Of a stretch of DNA of 64,000 nt, positions 53,035 through 62,719 are shown in pieces. How positions within the stretch are numbered: position 1 is the stretch's first letter; each line of letters begins with the position of its first letter. Origin of the DNA: Synechococcus sp. CC9311. Lineage in GTDB: Bacteria; Cyanobacteriota; Cyanobacteriia; PCC-6307; Cyanobiaceae. The position numbers were made by a program, and so were the translations under genes. Location: positions 806,001-870,000 of the forward strand of contig NC_008319.1 in NCBI RefSeq assembly GCF_000014585.1. The letters are read 5' to 3'. The notes under the pieces are model-generated. The model had not been told where the DNA came from. It did not search any database and saw only the letters and a program-made list of their open reading frames with translations.

Positions 53035-53627
53035 CTTGCAGAACATTCGCTCTGCTGGCTAGCCCTACGCAAGCTGCAGCCTTGCTCAGTGATCCAGCCA
53101 TCCAAGGGCCGATCCCAGGGTTCTGCCGGTAGCAAGGTGGGATGAATGCAAGCCTCTGGTAGGACTGCGAAGGTCGGCAGCGTTGACCACCCCGGTTGGA
53201 TGAGCAATCGGTCATAACAGCCGCCTCCGTAGCCAAGGCGCACGCCGTGTTGATCGATTGAAAGGGCGGGAATGAGCAAGAGGGCGATTGCCTCTGGTTT
53301 CAAGGCTGGTGATGAGAGTGGGGCAGGAATGGAAAAGGCATCTCCGCGAAGCTCTGTTGGCGATGGGGCCTCTAGCCAAGGGTGATAGGTGACGCTGTAG
53401 TCCTCTGCCGTTGCAGGCAGGGCAAGGGGGGCAGGCTGAAGTTCGGCCAGCTGGCGTAGATCTGGTTCTCCCGGAAGTGGCCAGGTGATTCCAATGGCTC
53501 CTTGGCGGTGAGGACGTGGCTGGGCGTTCAGATGAGCGAGCACGCTTTGAACCAGTGCCGCATTCAGCTTTGGCATCAGCGCATGGCGCACACGGCGGTA
53601 TTCAGACCTAAGTGCCTGTTTATTCAT
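53031..53627 (-). CDS. 5-formyltetrahydrofolate cyclo-ligase
   Basis: The product has 198 residues. It converts 5-formyl-THF to 5,10-methenyl-THF with ATP. The N-terminus KQALRSEYRRVRHAL and the conserved substrate-loop block GVRLGYGGGCYDRLL near residue 130 are family features. LLIPALSIDQHGVRLGYGGG is the usual form. Cytoplasmic folate metabolism. It leads a minus-strand operon with the membrane-anchored protein, sufE and hom. Confidence 0.95.
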   Translation of the reverse strand: MNKQALRSEYRRVRHALMPKLNAALVQSVLAHLNAQPRPHRQGAIGITWPLPGEPDLRQLAELQPAPLALPATAEDYSVTYHPWLEAPSPTELRGDAFSIPAPLSSPALKPEAIALLLIPALSIDQHGVRLGYGGGCYDRLLIQPGWSTLPTFAVLPEACIHPTLLPAEPWDRPLDGWITEQGCSLRRASQQSECSAR

Positions 53628-53778
53628 GAGCTTGCTTCGCAGAATGCGATGCAGTGATCCTCAGGTTGTATCAGGTGTTGAGCCATTCCCGCAGTTTGTT
53701 TGGGAGTTGAGTTCTACGGCTGGGTTGGGGGGGGGGTGATGATTGAGGTAACTTCGCGGTAACAAAAAAGAGAGGCTG

Positions 53779-53886
53779 ATGAAGAAACAAAAAACCTGGC
53801 TGAAGCAGCTCAAAACTTGGTTGAAGAAGCTCAATGCTTATGCCGACAAGCATCTTCAGACCTGGGAGATTGAAAGAAAGCGCTGA
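53779..53886 (+). CDS. Tiny basic protein, hypothetical
   Basis: An ATG at 53779 follows AGAGAGG by about seven bases. The 35-residue product is very basic with regular Trp and Leu (KKQKTWLKQLKTWLKKLNAYADK), which forms an amphipathic helix, and it ends EIERKR. This may be a small membrane-surface or nucleic-acid-binding protein, or an antimicrobial-like peptide. No family is recognised. Confidence 0.45.
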   Translation: MKKQKTWLKQLKTWLKKLNAYADKHLQTWEIERKR

Positions 53887-53946
53887 AGAACGGCTGTCTT
53901 GTTCCCAACTTCTTGTTTAATCGTTAACAACACGCCGAGTTGAAAG

Positions 53947-54168
53947 ATGAGAACTGTTTTCTTTTGTGTTTTTCTGCTGTTGGCCTTACCAGTGGCTGCA
54001 GCTGAAAAGGGCACATCGACAGCCCAGGGTGTTAACGAACAGATGGCTACGGCTCAAGCGATGCGGAGTGTCCCTAAGGGGGCAACAGTTGTAGATACCA
54101 CCTGTAAAGAAATTGGAGTTGGTGCATTTACCTATCGGTTTCAATGCTCAGTGAATTGGGTTCAATAA
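53947..54168 (+). CDS. Small secreted hypothetical protein
   Basis: The product has 73 residues with a clear signal peptide (MRTVFFCVFLLLALPVAAAEKG). The mature part has two Cys (DTTCKEIG and FQCSVNW) that likely form a disulfide. It is small and compact. It follows the tiny basic gene by 60 bases. Function unknown. Confidence 0.68.
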   Translation: MRTVFFCVFLLLALPVAAAEKGTSTAQGVNEQMATAQAMRSVPKGATVVDTTCKEIGVGAFTYRFQCSVNWVQ

Positions 54169-54569
54169 TCAGCGCAGCTTGCACCTCCACTCTTGATCCC
54201 GGCCTGGGGCCTTTGGCATTTCGATCGGACGCAAACCAGATCGCCAAGTGATTGCGTTGCTCTCTGCTACTGAAGTCCTTGTGAGTGGGGCTGTTGGAGA
54301 TGATGTCTTACCAATGCGACTAATCAGCACAGGCGATTAAAAGGATTGAGTCAAGTGTTCATCACTCATTAATAGATGATTTCACTCGCTCCTAGTGCTC
54401 TTACTTGTTCCCTGTAAAGACAGCCCAGCACATTGAAGTGGAGAGTTGGGATCAACGTTGAATCGTCTTCCTTGGCCTCGTGAAAAGAGGCAAATCAAAG
54501 AATGTTTTGATCCAGCTCCTGCACCAAGAGCCATCACAACAATCCTGAAGTGTTGTGCCCAATGCAAAT
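54169..54569. other. Gene-free stretch
   Basis: Open frames here are short and without features. I see no tRNA, terminator or repeat that I would report. Confidence 0.4.
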
Positions 54570-55310
54570 TCAGATGATGGAGACTTTTCCGGAGGCAATG
54601 TCGAAATACCCTGCCACGATCTGAAGATTCCCCATTTGAACCGCATTTGCTAAAACATCGCTGCGCGTGCTGAGCTGTTGAGCGGTAGCACTGGCATTAT
54701 TCTTCACAGCATTCTCTAAGTTGTTCCCTGGGACCAAGTTGGCTCGTATCGGCATGATCAGCTGATCGAACAGTGGTGTGAGTGAATGACTCGATCGAGC
54801 TGCCTTGACAGCGCCACAATTGCTGTGGCCCAATACCAAAATCAAGGGTGTTTTTAAGACCGCAACGCCAAACTCAAGAGAGGCAATCCCTTCGTTAAAA
54901 GGCGTGTTCCCTGCACTGCGGACGACAAACAAATCACCAGCAGCAGCATCAAAAATCCATTCCGGAGCAACTCTGGAGTCAGCACAGCTAAGGATAGATG
55001 CCCAAGGGGATTGAGATTCTTCCAGAACGCTTGCAGGAAGGAAGCAATTGTCTAACCAAAGGTTGGACATCACTTGCGCACGATCGTTCAAACTTGTTGC
55101 CTTGTTCTTCGCTTGCCAAGCTGCCGCAAACCGCGCATTTCCCTCGATTAGTGCAGTGAGTGAATCGTCTGGGCGGCAGGATCTCGCGGATTCCTTGGGC
55201 GCTAGAAATGCTGCTTCGGCCTTGGCTGGCTTGATCAACTGCATCGCAGCCGCAAGACCAAAAGCGTTTAGACCACTACGAAACAGAAAAGAGCGTCGAT
55301 TGAGTGTCAC
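54570..55310 (-). CDS. Beta-class carbonic anhydrase with Tat signal
   Basis: The 246-residue product begins with a twin-Arg leader (LNRRSFLFRSGLNAFGLAAAMQL), so it is likely exported folded to the periplasm. The zinc site is visible: the first Cys with the Asp-Arg dyad in LSCADSRVAPEWIFDAAAG, then His and Cys in VLGHSNCGAVKAA. FNEGIASLEFGVAVLKTPLILVLGH is the family core. It interconverts CO2 and bicarbonate. A periplasmic enzyme could help inorganic-carbon supply or pH balance. It is isolated among small genes. Confidence 0.93.
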   Translation of the reverse strand: MTLNRRSFLFRSGLNAFGLAAAMQLIKPAKAEAAFLAPKESARSCRPDDSLTALIEGNARFAAAWQAKNKATSLNDRAQVMSNLWLDNCFLPASVLEESQSPWASILSCADSRVAPEWIFDAAAGDLFVVRSAGNTPFNEGIASLEFGVAVLKTPLILVLGHSNCGAVKAARSSHSLTPLFDQLIMPIRANLVPGNNLENAVKNNASATAQQLSTRSDVLANAVQMGNLQIVAGYFDIASGKVSII

Positions 55311-55742
55311 GAAACCTGCTTGTCGTGATGTTCAATTCTGTTTACAGACACTTCCTCTTGGGCAGGCAACGCCTGGCGTTGAAAATCGAGTGGGCAAGAA
55401 TGAATCAATACTGTGGGGGCTGATCAAGCGCCGGTGCAGGTGATTTGCAAAGTTTAGGCAAGGCGCTTGAACCAATCACACGTATTGAAGTGCTCTGGTC
55501 ACTCTAATCCCAAGCTATTGGCAGCATTGGCTTCATGCAGGTTAGTTGGCGCGGTGAGGCTTATCGTCGATTTCTGAGCGACTAGGACGTTCACTAGAAC
55601 GATCGATGCCAGTTATCAGTCTGTGCGATCCCTTCCTTAATCTCTTCAAGATGAGAACCGATTTGAGTCTTTGTTCAATCCGTTCACTGACTGTTGTCTG
55701 ATCGATTCTGCGCCTTGGCTTGCTCGCACATGTATGGGGCTT
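55311..55742. other. Gene-free stretch
   Basis: Only short frames without features occur between the carbonic anhydrase start and the next minus-strand ORF. The promoter of the carbonic anhydrase gene must lie at the left end. No RNA gene is seen. Confidence 0.4.
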
Positions 55743-55967
55743 TTAAATCGATTCTGCCGCGAGATATAGCGAACCAGCAAATCCATCGCGACGTTTTCGA
55801 TCACCCCAAACACATTGCAGATCTCCCTTTGTTTCCTTGTGGTAGAGATCTTCTGCGAGTTGTACAAGATTTCCGCCTGTCTCCAAAAAGTCATCGGCGC
55901 TCTCGTATCCATTGTTTTGAAGCCACTGCACGGTGAGATTGATGGCAGTTTCTTCGACTCTGGTCAT
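55743..55967 (-). CDS. Small hypothetical protein
   Basis: The product has 74 residues from ATG 55967 (MTRVEETAINLTVQWLQNNGY). It has a helical, acidic composition (ADDFLETGGNLVQLAEDLYHKE) and one Cys. The neighbouring plus-strand terminator and the clean start support a real gene. An overlapping frame at 55646-55912 looks like a shadow. No family is recognised. Confidence 0.55.
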   Translation of the reverse strand: MTRVEETAINLTVQWLQNNGYESADDFLETGGNLVQLAEDLYHKETKGDLQCVWGDRKRRDGFAGSLYLAAESI

Positions 55968-56024
55968 CCCACTATGACGTTATCTTGACGTTCTACTCGG
56001 CTGATCACGTGAGTGCTTGGCAAT

Positions 56025-56053
56025 AAAAAACCCCGCTGGAGGCGGGGCTTAAC
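56025..56053 (-). terminator. Terminator of cyAbrB gene
   Basis: A stem of CCCCGC and GCGGGG with loop TGGAG is preceded on the plus strand by six A, which reads as six T on the minus strand after the stem. It lies 20 bases after the stop of the cyAbrB gene. Confidence 0.8.
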
Positions 56054-56073
56054 TCAATCGTTGAGAGAAGGAC

Positions 56074-56442
56074 TCACTCGTCGCCTTCTTCCTCACCACC
56101 AACAGGAATCAGGCGAATTGCTTTTTTGCCAAGCTTGATTGTGAATTCGTCACCAACTTGGAGATCAAGCATGGCTGTATAAGCCTTGCCGATCAGCAGA
56201 TTGCCGTTGCCTTGAACTGTTGCAACGTAAGAAAGCTTGCGTCCACCTTTACCAACGCCAGCGTTTCCGCCGCCGAGGTCAATGCCCTTGGCATTGAGGA
56301 GAGCCTCATAAAAGGCTGTGAAATTGACCCGGTCGCTTCCGTCTTTCTTTTTGGAGACGTAGCCACAAGCTGTGGCGAGATCAGTCTTGGAAACATCGCC
56401 TAGGTCCTTGACCTTGGTGAGCAGTTCGGATCCGGTAAGCAT
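56074..56442 (-). CDS. cyAbrB-type transcriptional regulator
   Basis: The product has 122 residues from ATG 56442 (MLTGSELLTKVKDLGDVSKTDLATACGYVS). This N-terminal region is unique to the cyanobacterial AbrB group. The C-terminal AbrB-like DNA-binding part is KLSYVATVQGNGNLLIGKAYTAMLDLQVGDEFTIKLGKKAIRLIPV. These proteins bind DNA and control carbon, nitrogen and photosynthesis genes. The acidic tail (GGEEEGDE) is usual. A strong terminator follows. Confidence 0.93.
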   Translation of the reverse strand: MLTGSELLTKVKDLGDVSKTDLATACGYVSKKKDGSDRVNFTAFYEALLNAKGIDLGGGNAGVGKGGRKLSYVATVQGNGNLLIGKAYTAMLDLQVGDEFTIKLGKKAIRLIPVGGEEEGDE

Positions 56443-57778
56443 TTGAAACTTTCGTTTGTCTATTACTAACAAACTCCATGCCTACTAGTCAACTATTTGC
56501 CCATATCAGCTGCTTTCCCTCTTGCCTCTTTCTCTGACAGGAAACGATTCTGATTCGATAGTTCTTCAGAATGCAGGAAGCGCTGACCATTTTTTTCTAG
56601 TTGCTGCAATGCTTTTGAGGTTTATGGATAATCCTCTCGAGCTAGAGCAGAGTCAGATGGTGAACTTCATTTTAATTCTGGACTCATTTGCTGCTTGAAC
56701 CAGCGGCGTGCCTTACATCCTCATGGGTTGGAGCTGATGTCTTTGTTCCTGGCGCCCAAGATCAATGAGATAAACGAGCTCCTCGAATGGTTTCGGATTG
56801 AGTTGACTACCAAGAATGTTGTCAACATGGTGGCAGCCTTGGTTGTGCTGAGTGGAGCGCCTGTTATCACCGATCGTCCCGCAACAGCTTTCTCTCGTGT
56901 GCGCAATCCAGCATCAGGATGCGATTCACAAAGTCCGTTTAATCCAAGGAAGTAGGCAGGCTTGGCGAAACCGTTGCTCAGCGCTTGCTGATCGAAACCT
57001 TTAATACAATGCAGCACTAAGTCACCTCTGCTCTCTCGGCGGTCAACACCGCTCAGCTGAGGTTTGTGCTGGCGCTTGTTGCATTCCCTAAAAAGCTAGA
57101 TGAGATCGTGATTCTCAGCGCTATCGCTGGTCTACAGCAGATGGATCAATCAAAAGCTCTCGATTTTCACTCAGTGCGTGGATTTCAAGCCTCCAGGGCT
57201 TTTAAGTGCGCGTTGTTTTTGTCGTCAGCAGCTAACTCAGTCACCGCTGCTGCTTCATTATTTGGCGTGTCATAAAGCCGGCCCATGGCTTTGATGCATT
57301 TTTGGACAATGGTTGGCTATTTCTTGCCCTCGGTGTGTTATTGCTCGCGAACGAAACCAGTGCTGATGGGTGACCGCCCGTTGAGGCTGTTGTGGTCAAC
57401 CAGTTTTGCGTCGACAGTCTTCTCTTGATGGGTCATGAGTGATCCAGTCTTTGGTTCCATCCTTAGTTTGATAACAAGTCCTGTATTTGCAGCGACTTTC
57501 AATGTCCAAGTCTTTGCCGCAACCATGCAAGGCTGGGAATCATGGTTGAGCTAGTTTCTGGGGGAGAACGATGCGTGATTCTTTGACGACCATGGATCAG
57601 ACCTTGTTGCTGAGACACCCTCTCAATTGATTGGAGCAACCATTGGGCTGAGTGGATCGCTGGGGCCTCTCATTGGTTGCAGTGATGGTCAGGATCACAG
57701 GCTCTCGCCCGTTGTTTCAGGTCATCGATGGTTTCTTTCTCGAGGTTTGAGTAGAACCTGAGTTCCGCTGGTAAGTGA
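56443..57778. other. AT-rich stretch with weak ORFs
   Basis: About 1.3 kb holds several short frames with no recognised domain. The best are 56737-56955 on the plus strand (a hydrophobic middle and a polar tail), 57066-57275 on the plus strand, and 57338-57526 on the minus strand, which starts ATG and has a basic, strand-like composition. None has support beyond an open frame. I see no RNA gene or repeat. Confidence 0.35.
57338..57526 (-). CDS. Possible small basic protein
   Basis: The frame encodes 62 residues from ATG 57526: MVAAKTWTLKVAANTGLVIK, then a Lys- and Thr-rich stretch ending FVREQ. It has beta-like spacing and a clean reading frame. There is no recognised family or neighbour clue, so this is a candidate only. 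Confidence 0.3.
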   Translation of the reverse strand: MVAAKTWTLKVAANTGLVIKLRMEPKTGSLMTHQEKTVDAKLVDHNSLNGRSPISTGFVREQ

Positions 57779-58045
57779 ATGCCTGCACCAAAATCAACAA
57801 CACAACCCAATGCCCGTTGCTGGGTTTGGTTCAAAGGCGATCCGTTGAAAACGGAGGGAAGTTGGAAGGGGGGCTGGTACGGAGCTCCTTCCGTAATTGG
57901 TGGGGTGAGGATTGAGCATCACGACTATGTGCCGTGCAGGGTGCCGGAGTGGAGGGTGGTGTTCTCGGAGCCTGCTGATCTGTTAATACCTCCATCGATT
58001 CCAGATGATGCGGAGTGGAAGCTGTACCCCACTGAGCCTCAGTAA
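57779..58045 (+). CDS. Hypothetical protein, Trp-rich
   Basis: The product has 88 residues and no signal or membrane helix. It is rich in Trp, Pro and Gly (CWVWFKGDPLKTEGSWKGGWYGAP), with a strand-rich middle (RIEHHDYVPCRVPEWRVVFSE). It ends DAEWKLYPTEPQ. Composition suggests a real small folded protein. The function is unknown. Confidence 0.55.
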   Translation: MPAPKSTTQPNARCWVWFKGDPLKTEGSWKGGWYGAPSVIGGVRIEHHDYVPCRVPEWRVVFSEPADLLIPPSIPDDAEWKLYPTEPQ

Positions 58046-58385
58046 TTTCTTTCGAGTTTTTCCGGAATGATCATGTTCAAACAGTGCAGGTCGGTTGAAG
58101 TTGCATTCTGCTGCGAGTGCTTGCTGAATCCATGCATAACTACTCCATAGGGCAATCCACTTGTCAGACCCTGGCGTATTGCCCAATTCTGGATTTTGAT
58201 TGACGCCCCAGGGAGGTGAAATTGATGGTTATGTTGTTACCTTGTTAAGCTCTTTATATTATCCTTTGATCTGTCTGGTTGTTATTCAAGTGATTTTTTA
58301 AGGATTTAATTTGGAGGGCTTTTGGTTTGGCGTAGAATGAATTTGCCGCGTTGGTTTGATGTATTGAAGGTGATAATATCGTAAT
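58046..58385. other. Gene-free stretch
   Basis: No open frame with features, repeat or RNA gene is seen. It is AT-rich like its surroundings. Confidence 0.4.
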
Positions 58386-58694
58386 CTAATCTGCTTTGAG
58401 GGCTGCTTTCCCTAGTAATTGCAAGCTTTCTAAGCTTTTGAGTGTCTGTTGTGCTTGTGCCAGCATCGGACGTCCTTGGGGAGCACAATCTGCGATTAAG
58501 GAAGCCGCTAAGGATGCTTCTGTTTTGACCAACTCGATACAGCAATCGACTCGGGACATTGGGTCTGTGGCTATCGATTCGCTTTTCTTGATCAAGGATG
58601 GAGTGAGCTCGTTCAGAAGTTGACTGATCGCTTGTTGTATTGTTTTGACGCTTGCTTCTGGTGACACTAACTGATGATCAAATTGGTTGGTCAT
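58386..58694 (-). CDS. Small hypothetical protein, helical
   Basis: The product has 102 residues and is helix-rich (VKTIQQAISQLLNELTPSLIKKSES, then CCIELVKTEASLAASLIADCA). Three Cys occur, two adjacent. It has no signal peptide. It lies 198 bases before the SelO stop on the same strand. I do not recognise a family. Confidence 0.62.
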   Translation of the reverse strand: MTNQFDHQLVSPEASVKTIQQAISQLLNELTPSLIKKSESIATDPMSRVDCCIELVKTEASLAASLIADCAPQGRPMLAQAQQTLKSLESLQLLGKAALKAD

Positions 58695-58892
58695 GGTATG
58701 TTTATGTGGTGAATGAAGTGTTTTGATTGAGATTTGATATGTTCTTTAAGCCCTTAATACTATTCGGTTGATGTATCTATTGCTGATCAGGTGACCGCGT
58801 GGATCTTCGTGGATGGACAATCCAGTTGCCCTTTCCGTCGCGAGCTGGGTTTTCAGTGCTTACCTTGCGTTTGGATGAAAGCAGCTAAAAAA

Positions 58893-60644
58893 CTATGATG
58901 AGCAGCTGTAATGAGAAATTCCTCCTGCATTGAAGTACTGATCAGGTTTTAGACGATAGTATTTTTCTTCGATTTCTTGTGATTGCTCTTCATAGGGATG
59001 GCTAAAGACCTCTTGCAATTCTTTGACAAGCGAATAATCACCTTGCTTCGCTTGTTGATAAGCAGGGGCAACGAGCCACTCGCGCCAGGTGTATTTCGGA
59101 TTAACGCGCTTCATCTTGTCTGTGATCTCGGTGGGATCCCCTCTTCCTTCTATCAGCTCGTTCCAGCTCTGAAGCCAGGTTTGCCATTGACGCTCTAGGT
59201 CTGTAGGAATCAAGGCATAAAAGCTTGTTTTTAAATCAGACAAATCATTTGGAATCTTGCATAGCTCGCGGAAGAAAATTGTAAAATCAACTTTGGTTTG
59301 GACCATGAGCTGGAACAATTCATTGACCAAGGCTTTGTTGTAGTGTGTGAGGCCAAGTTTGTCTGCCCACATCTGTTGAATAGTAGTTTTGATTTTTGGT
59401 TTAAACCCATCACAGATCTTGTCTAATTGCTCTAGAGCTGCCGCATCGTCTGTGATAAGCAGCCTTATGGCCTTCCAAAACATATGAAAATTGGCTTCTG
59501 CAGCTACTGGCTGGTTAAAGAATGAGAAGTGTTCGCCACCCCCAATCCAAGGCTGATAAAGCGGATCAAAGACCTCACAAAATCCAAACGGTCCATAGTC
59601 CAGGGTGAATCCACCAGCTGCACAGTTGTCACTATTGAAATTTCCTTGGCAATAACCAGTGCGTAACCAATGCACAACCAAGCTCGTGAGGCGTTCTCGG
59701 TAGAGCTCTGCTAACTTTATCAATTGAGATGAAAAATCTAAATTCTGATCGATTTCAGATTTGTATTCTCGATCGATTAAATGTAATACGATCATACGTA
59801 ACTCATTTAATATTTTAGGGTTCTTGTTGTTTCGAGCGCGTCGTGCAAATAGTTCCAATTGACCAACGCGTATAAAGGAGGGTGCTACACGAGTTGAAAT
59901 TGCAATTGGATCCTCTACTAAAATATCTGGGTCAGATGAGTTAGAGCTTTCTGAATACCAAGGTCGCCTAACTGTCTCTGTCTGTGATACATAGAGTGTT
60001 AAAGAACGCGACGTAGGTACCCGGAGGGCATGCATCAATTCCTGTGCAAGAAATTCTCTTACGCTTGAGCGCAGAACCGCACGTCCATCAGCACCCCGAC
60101 AGTAAGGAGTTGGTCCTCCCCCTTTTAATTGCATCTCCCAACGTTGGCCTTTAAGGATTCCTTCAAAGACAGAAATTGCGCGACCATCCCCATAGCCATT
60201 GCCATTCCCAAATGGACATTGTTGATTATATTCAGTTCCATAAATTGATAAGGCGTACCCTGTTGCCCAACCATAAGGTCTCATCGGGTCTCGAGTTTCT
60301 GACAGATCACCCGAAAATAGTTTCTTAAATTCTCCATTTAAGGCTAGTTCTTGATCTAATCCGAGTTCGGAGAAAAATGTTTCGCTATGGCATATGTAGA
60401 TGGGCTGTGCCAGGGGCTTTGGATTGACAGGAACAAAATGACCTGAGCGGACCTGCCGAGGGCGATGATCATCGCCATCTTTTGTGGATTCGGGGTCAGG
60501 AGTCAGTGTGTCTAGTAGTGAATAATTCGCGTTTTTAATAAAATTGTCAAAAGAAGCTAATGATTGCTCAGAATTTTGCTTATGTGGATTTGACATTCTC
60601 GTTGACTGCTCTTGTGATCTTCTAACCATCATACCTAGTTTCAT
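58893..60644 (-). CDS. selO: SelO-family protein adenylyltransferase
   Basis: SelO is a pseudokinase-fold enzyme that transfers AMP from ATP to Ser, Thr or Tyr of proteins. The product has 583 residues (start 60644, or ATG 60596). Family blocks are [52 protein letters not shown], and [21 protein letters not shown]. In the last, the Asp-Asn pair and the Asp ten residues later are the catalytic and metal residues. All are intact. In other bacteria SelO responds to oxidative stress. The AT-rich setting suggests transfer. Confidence 0.92.
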   Translation of the reverse strand: MKLGMMVRRSQEQSTRMSNPHKQNSEQSLASFDNFIKNANYSLLDTLTPDPESTKDGDDHRPRQVRSGHFVPVNPKPLAQPIYICHSETFFSELGLDQELALNGEFKKLFSGDLSETRDPMRPYGWATGYALSIYGTEYNQQCPFGNGNGYGDGRAISVFEGILKGQRWEMQLKGGGPTPYCRGADGRAVLRSSVREFLAQELMHALRVPTSRSLTLYVSQTETVRRPWYSESSNSSDPDILVEDPIAISTRVAPSFIRVGQLELFARRARNNKNPKILNELRMIVLHLIDREYKSEIDQNLDFSSQLIKLAELYRERLTSLVVHWLRTGYCQGNFNSDNCAAGGFTLDYGPFGFCEVFDPLYQPWIGGGEHFSFFNQPVAAEANFHMFWKAIRLLITDDAAALEQLDKICDGFKPKIKTTIQQMWADKLGLTHYNKALVNELFQLMVQTKVDFTIFFRELCKIPNDLSDLKTSFYALIPTDLERQWQTWLQSWNELIEGRGDPTEITDKMKRVNPKYTWREWLVAPAYQQAKQGDYSLVKELQEVFSHPYEEQSQEIEEKYYRLKPDQYFNAGGISHYSCSS

Positions 60645-60918
60645 CTCATATGGTCATGTTGCCGCCTTGAGATTGTGCTTCCCTATTGATTGATGTGCTT
60701 GTATGCAAAATTTAGGAACAAGAGTATCTTTTGCCTTTTTTAATCGAGAGCCTGATAGGACTCCATTCCTTAATCTGTGTCTTTGATGCAACGCTCCATT
60801 CTTGCCTCTTCCTTCTTCTTACTCATGGCGTATTGATTTAGATGCGATCAGTGACTATAATTAAAGGATCTAGGTTCTACTACTTCTTTTTTGGGCTTTC
60901 AAGCCCCTGCCATTGACG

Positions 60919-61254
60919 ATGGACTTAATCCAATCCAATGCTATCACCACTCTCCATCGACTTGCATCTGTTGAAGATGTGGTTCAATTCGTACGTTTGT
61001 GTGTTGACAAGAGTCTCGTTATAGATTTTATTTTGAAGGAAGAGCTTGATGCTTTTATTAAGCCAAGTAATAACTCTGGTTCTTGGGTTCGTCAGCAAAT
61101 TGACGGTGTCAGGGTGAAGGCTGTTGATCGAAATGGTTTTACGGTGTATGCGATTTGGATGAGAGAATCTTTGATGAAGGATTACGTAACATATTTGGAG
61201 TCGATTACTAAGACCCTTTCTGATGCTTCTGTCTTCTCATTCCCAGTGATTTGA
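60919..61254 (+). CDS. Hypothetical protein
   Basis: The product has 111 residues from ATG 60919 (MDLIQSNAITTLHRLASVED). It is soluble with a mixed helix and strand look (SWVRQQIDGVRVKAVDRNGFTVYAIWMRE). No signal peptide. The gene lies between SelO and a convergent hypothetical gene. I do not recognise a family. Confidence 0.58.
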   Translation: MDLIQSNAITTLHRLASVEDVVQFVRLCVDKSLVIDFILKEELDAFIKPSNNSGSWVRQQIDGVRVKAVDRNGFTVYAIWMRESLMKDYVTYLESITKTLSDASVFSFPVI

Positions 61255-61271
61255 ATACTGCTTTCTCTTGA

Positions 61272-61709
61272 TTAGCAAATTGAGAATTCTCCAATGTGCT
61301 CTCTCTTGACGCCAATGTATTCTTCTAATACGGCTTTTTCATCGAATTCGTCTGTTAGGCATTCAATTACTTGAGTGTGTATAAAGGCGGGCTCTTCCGC
61401 TTTGCCTTCTTGGTATGCAAATCTGTCTGGGTAGAGGTTTCGATACTCATTAGGGATTGTAATAAACCAGCTGCTGTCATCACCTGCATAATAAATCTCT
61501 CCATTGATTCGGTAAAATTCCCCATACTTTTTTGCTTTTTCAGGAACTTTTTTGTAGATCTTTGCTTGCTCGTCAGCAGTGAGGCCTAACCAATTAAGGC
61601 TTTGTTCCATCTTTTCGTTCATTTGAAACAGAGCGACGGATATTTCAATTGATAGCAGCTTTTCTCTTTCTTTACTAAGTGAAACCAAATTACGCTCTCT
61701 GCTCCACAA
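61272..61709 (-). CDS. Hypothetical protein
   Basis: The frame gives 145 residues. The likely start is ATG 61622 (MNEKMEQSLNWLGLTADEQA), leaving 116. It is acidic and soluble, with KIYKKVPEKAKKYGEFYRINGEIYYAGDDSSWFITIPNEYRNLYPDRF in the middle. That resembles a small SMI1/KNR4-like or immunity-like fold in composition, but I cannot assign it. Convergent with the 60919 gene. Confidence 0.55.
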   Translation of the reverse strand: MWSRERNLVSLSKEREKLLSIEISVALFQMNEKMEQSLNWLGLTADEQAKIYKKVPEKAKKYGEFYRINGEIYYAGDDSSWFITIPNEYRNLYPDRFAYQEGKAEEPAFIHTQVIECLTDEFDEKAVLEEYIGVKREHIGEFSIC

Positions 61710-62719
61710 GGCATGAGCTCTATCGCATGTGTTCTTCGTCAGTCGGCTTCAACGAATGGATGGCGTTGTTGGCTGATGTGCTTGTGGGGCTATTGGCTGT
61801 TTCAAAGGCACATTCTTCTCGTTACTGAGAGGTTGAGGATTTGCTTGCCACAAGCTGCCTGCTTTCTAGCCGCAGGCGCCTACGCACTCGAAGGTTCCAG
61901 TGCTCGAAGCTGCCATCGCCATGAACAGAATCACAATCGTTGCTGCCACGAGAACCACTGGCCAAATCTCTGTATCAGGTCCCATCTCCTAATGCCATCC
62001 GTGATGTGCTTCTGACCATCCAAACTCATGATGACGATCCAATCAATATTGATTCCGTAAGGCTGGGTGATCGGATTCAGTGGTGGCTTTGAGGATGATG
62101 CACTGTCTTTCCTGGTTCAGCAGAGTGCTGCTCTGCCTTGGCTGGGCTGCTTGTAATTTTTGGCATTACTACAGATTTGGGCTCACAGTGTGGCTTTCGC
62201 ATCTGTCAGGATGTGACAATGATTACTCTTTCAGTCGCAGGATTTTTACTTCTGCTCAATGTTGCCTTGATTTCGTCCATCCTTTCAATTGATAAATTAA
62301 TTGGTTAAGTGCTTTTAGAAATTATTTAAATTTGTTGATATTGGTTTTTTTACTTTGTTTTGTTTTTCCATGATGTTTGCCTTTTGAATGCTTTAAAAGC
62401 GTTTTCATGACTTGTGGCTTTCGGTAATGGATGGTGCTGAGTTTTTCATGTTAGTCCGGCATTGTTTTGCGTCGTCCCTACGGGGTAACTCGCCTGCATT
62501 CGTAATACTTAAGCCGTTGGATCGTTGTTTTGGGATCAGTTATTTGCTGGTCTTGTTTAATAATTAAGAGAGATGATGAGAGGCTGCTAATTCCCTATTT
62601 GATGGGCTCAAGTGATTTGTCTAGATGGTTTCTTGGTGTGGTTCTTCCCCTGTTGGTGCATATATTTGATCATATTCTCTCTGTCTTTCTATTTTTCAAG
62701 GAGCCCCTTGATTGTTTGG
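61710..62719. other. AT-rich stretch, mostly without a convincing gene
   Basis: About 1 kb follows with only weak frames. The plus-strand frame 61713-62015 is Cys/His-rich and looks non-coding. The best candidate is a 50-codon frame at 61940-62092, listed separately. The rest is T-rich. I see no RNA gene or clear repeat. Confidence 0.35.
61940..62092 (+). CDS. Possible small protein with TTG start
   Basis: A TTG at 61940 opens 50 codons with protein-like content: PREPLAKSLYQVPSPNAIRDVL, then TIQTHDDDPINIDSVRLGD, ending RIQWWL. The balance of charged and hydrophobic residues is better than in neighbouring frames. No ribosome site is obvious. It may be a remnant of a larger gene. Confidence 0.25.
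   Translation: MLPREPLAKSLYQVPSPNAIRDVLLTIQTHDDDPINIDSVRLGDRIQWWL

Noticed and set aside
61713-62015. Plus-strand 100-codon frame, Cys/His-rich
   Set aside because: The composition is unlike real proteins, and it needs a start within the convergent gene's end.
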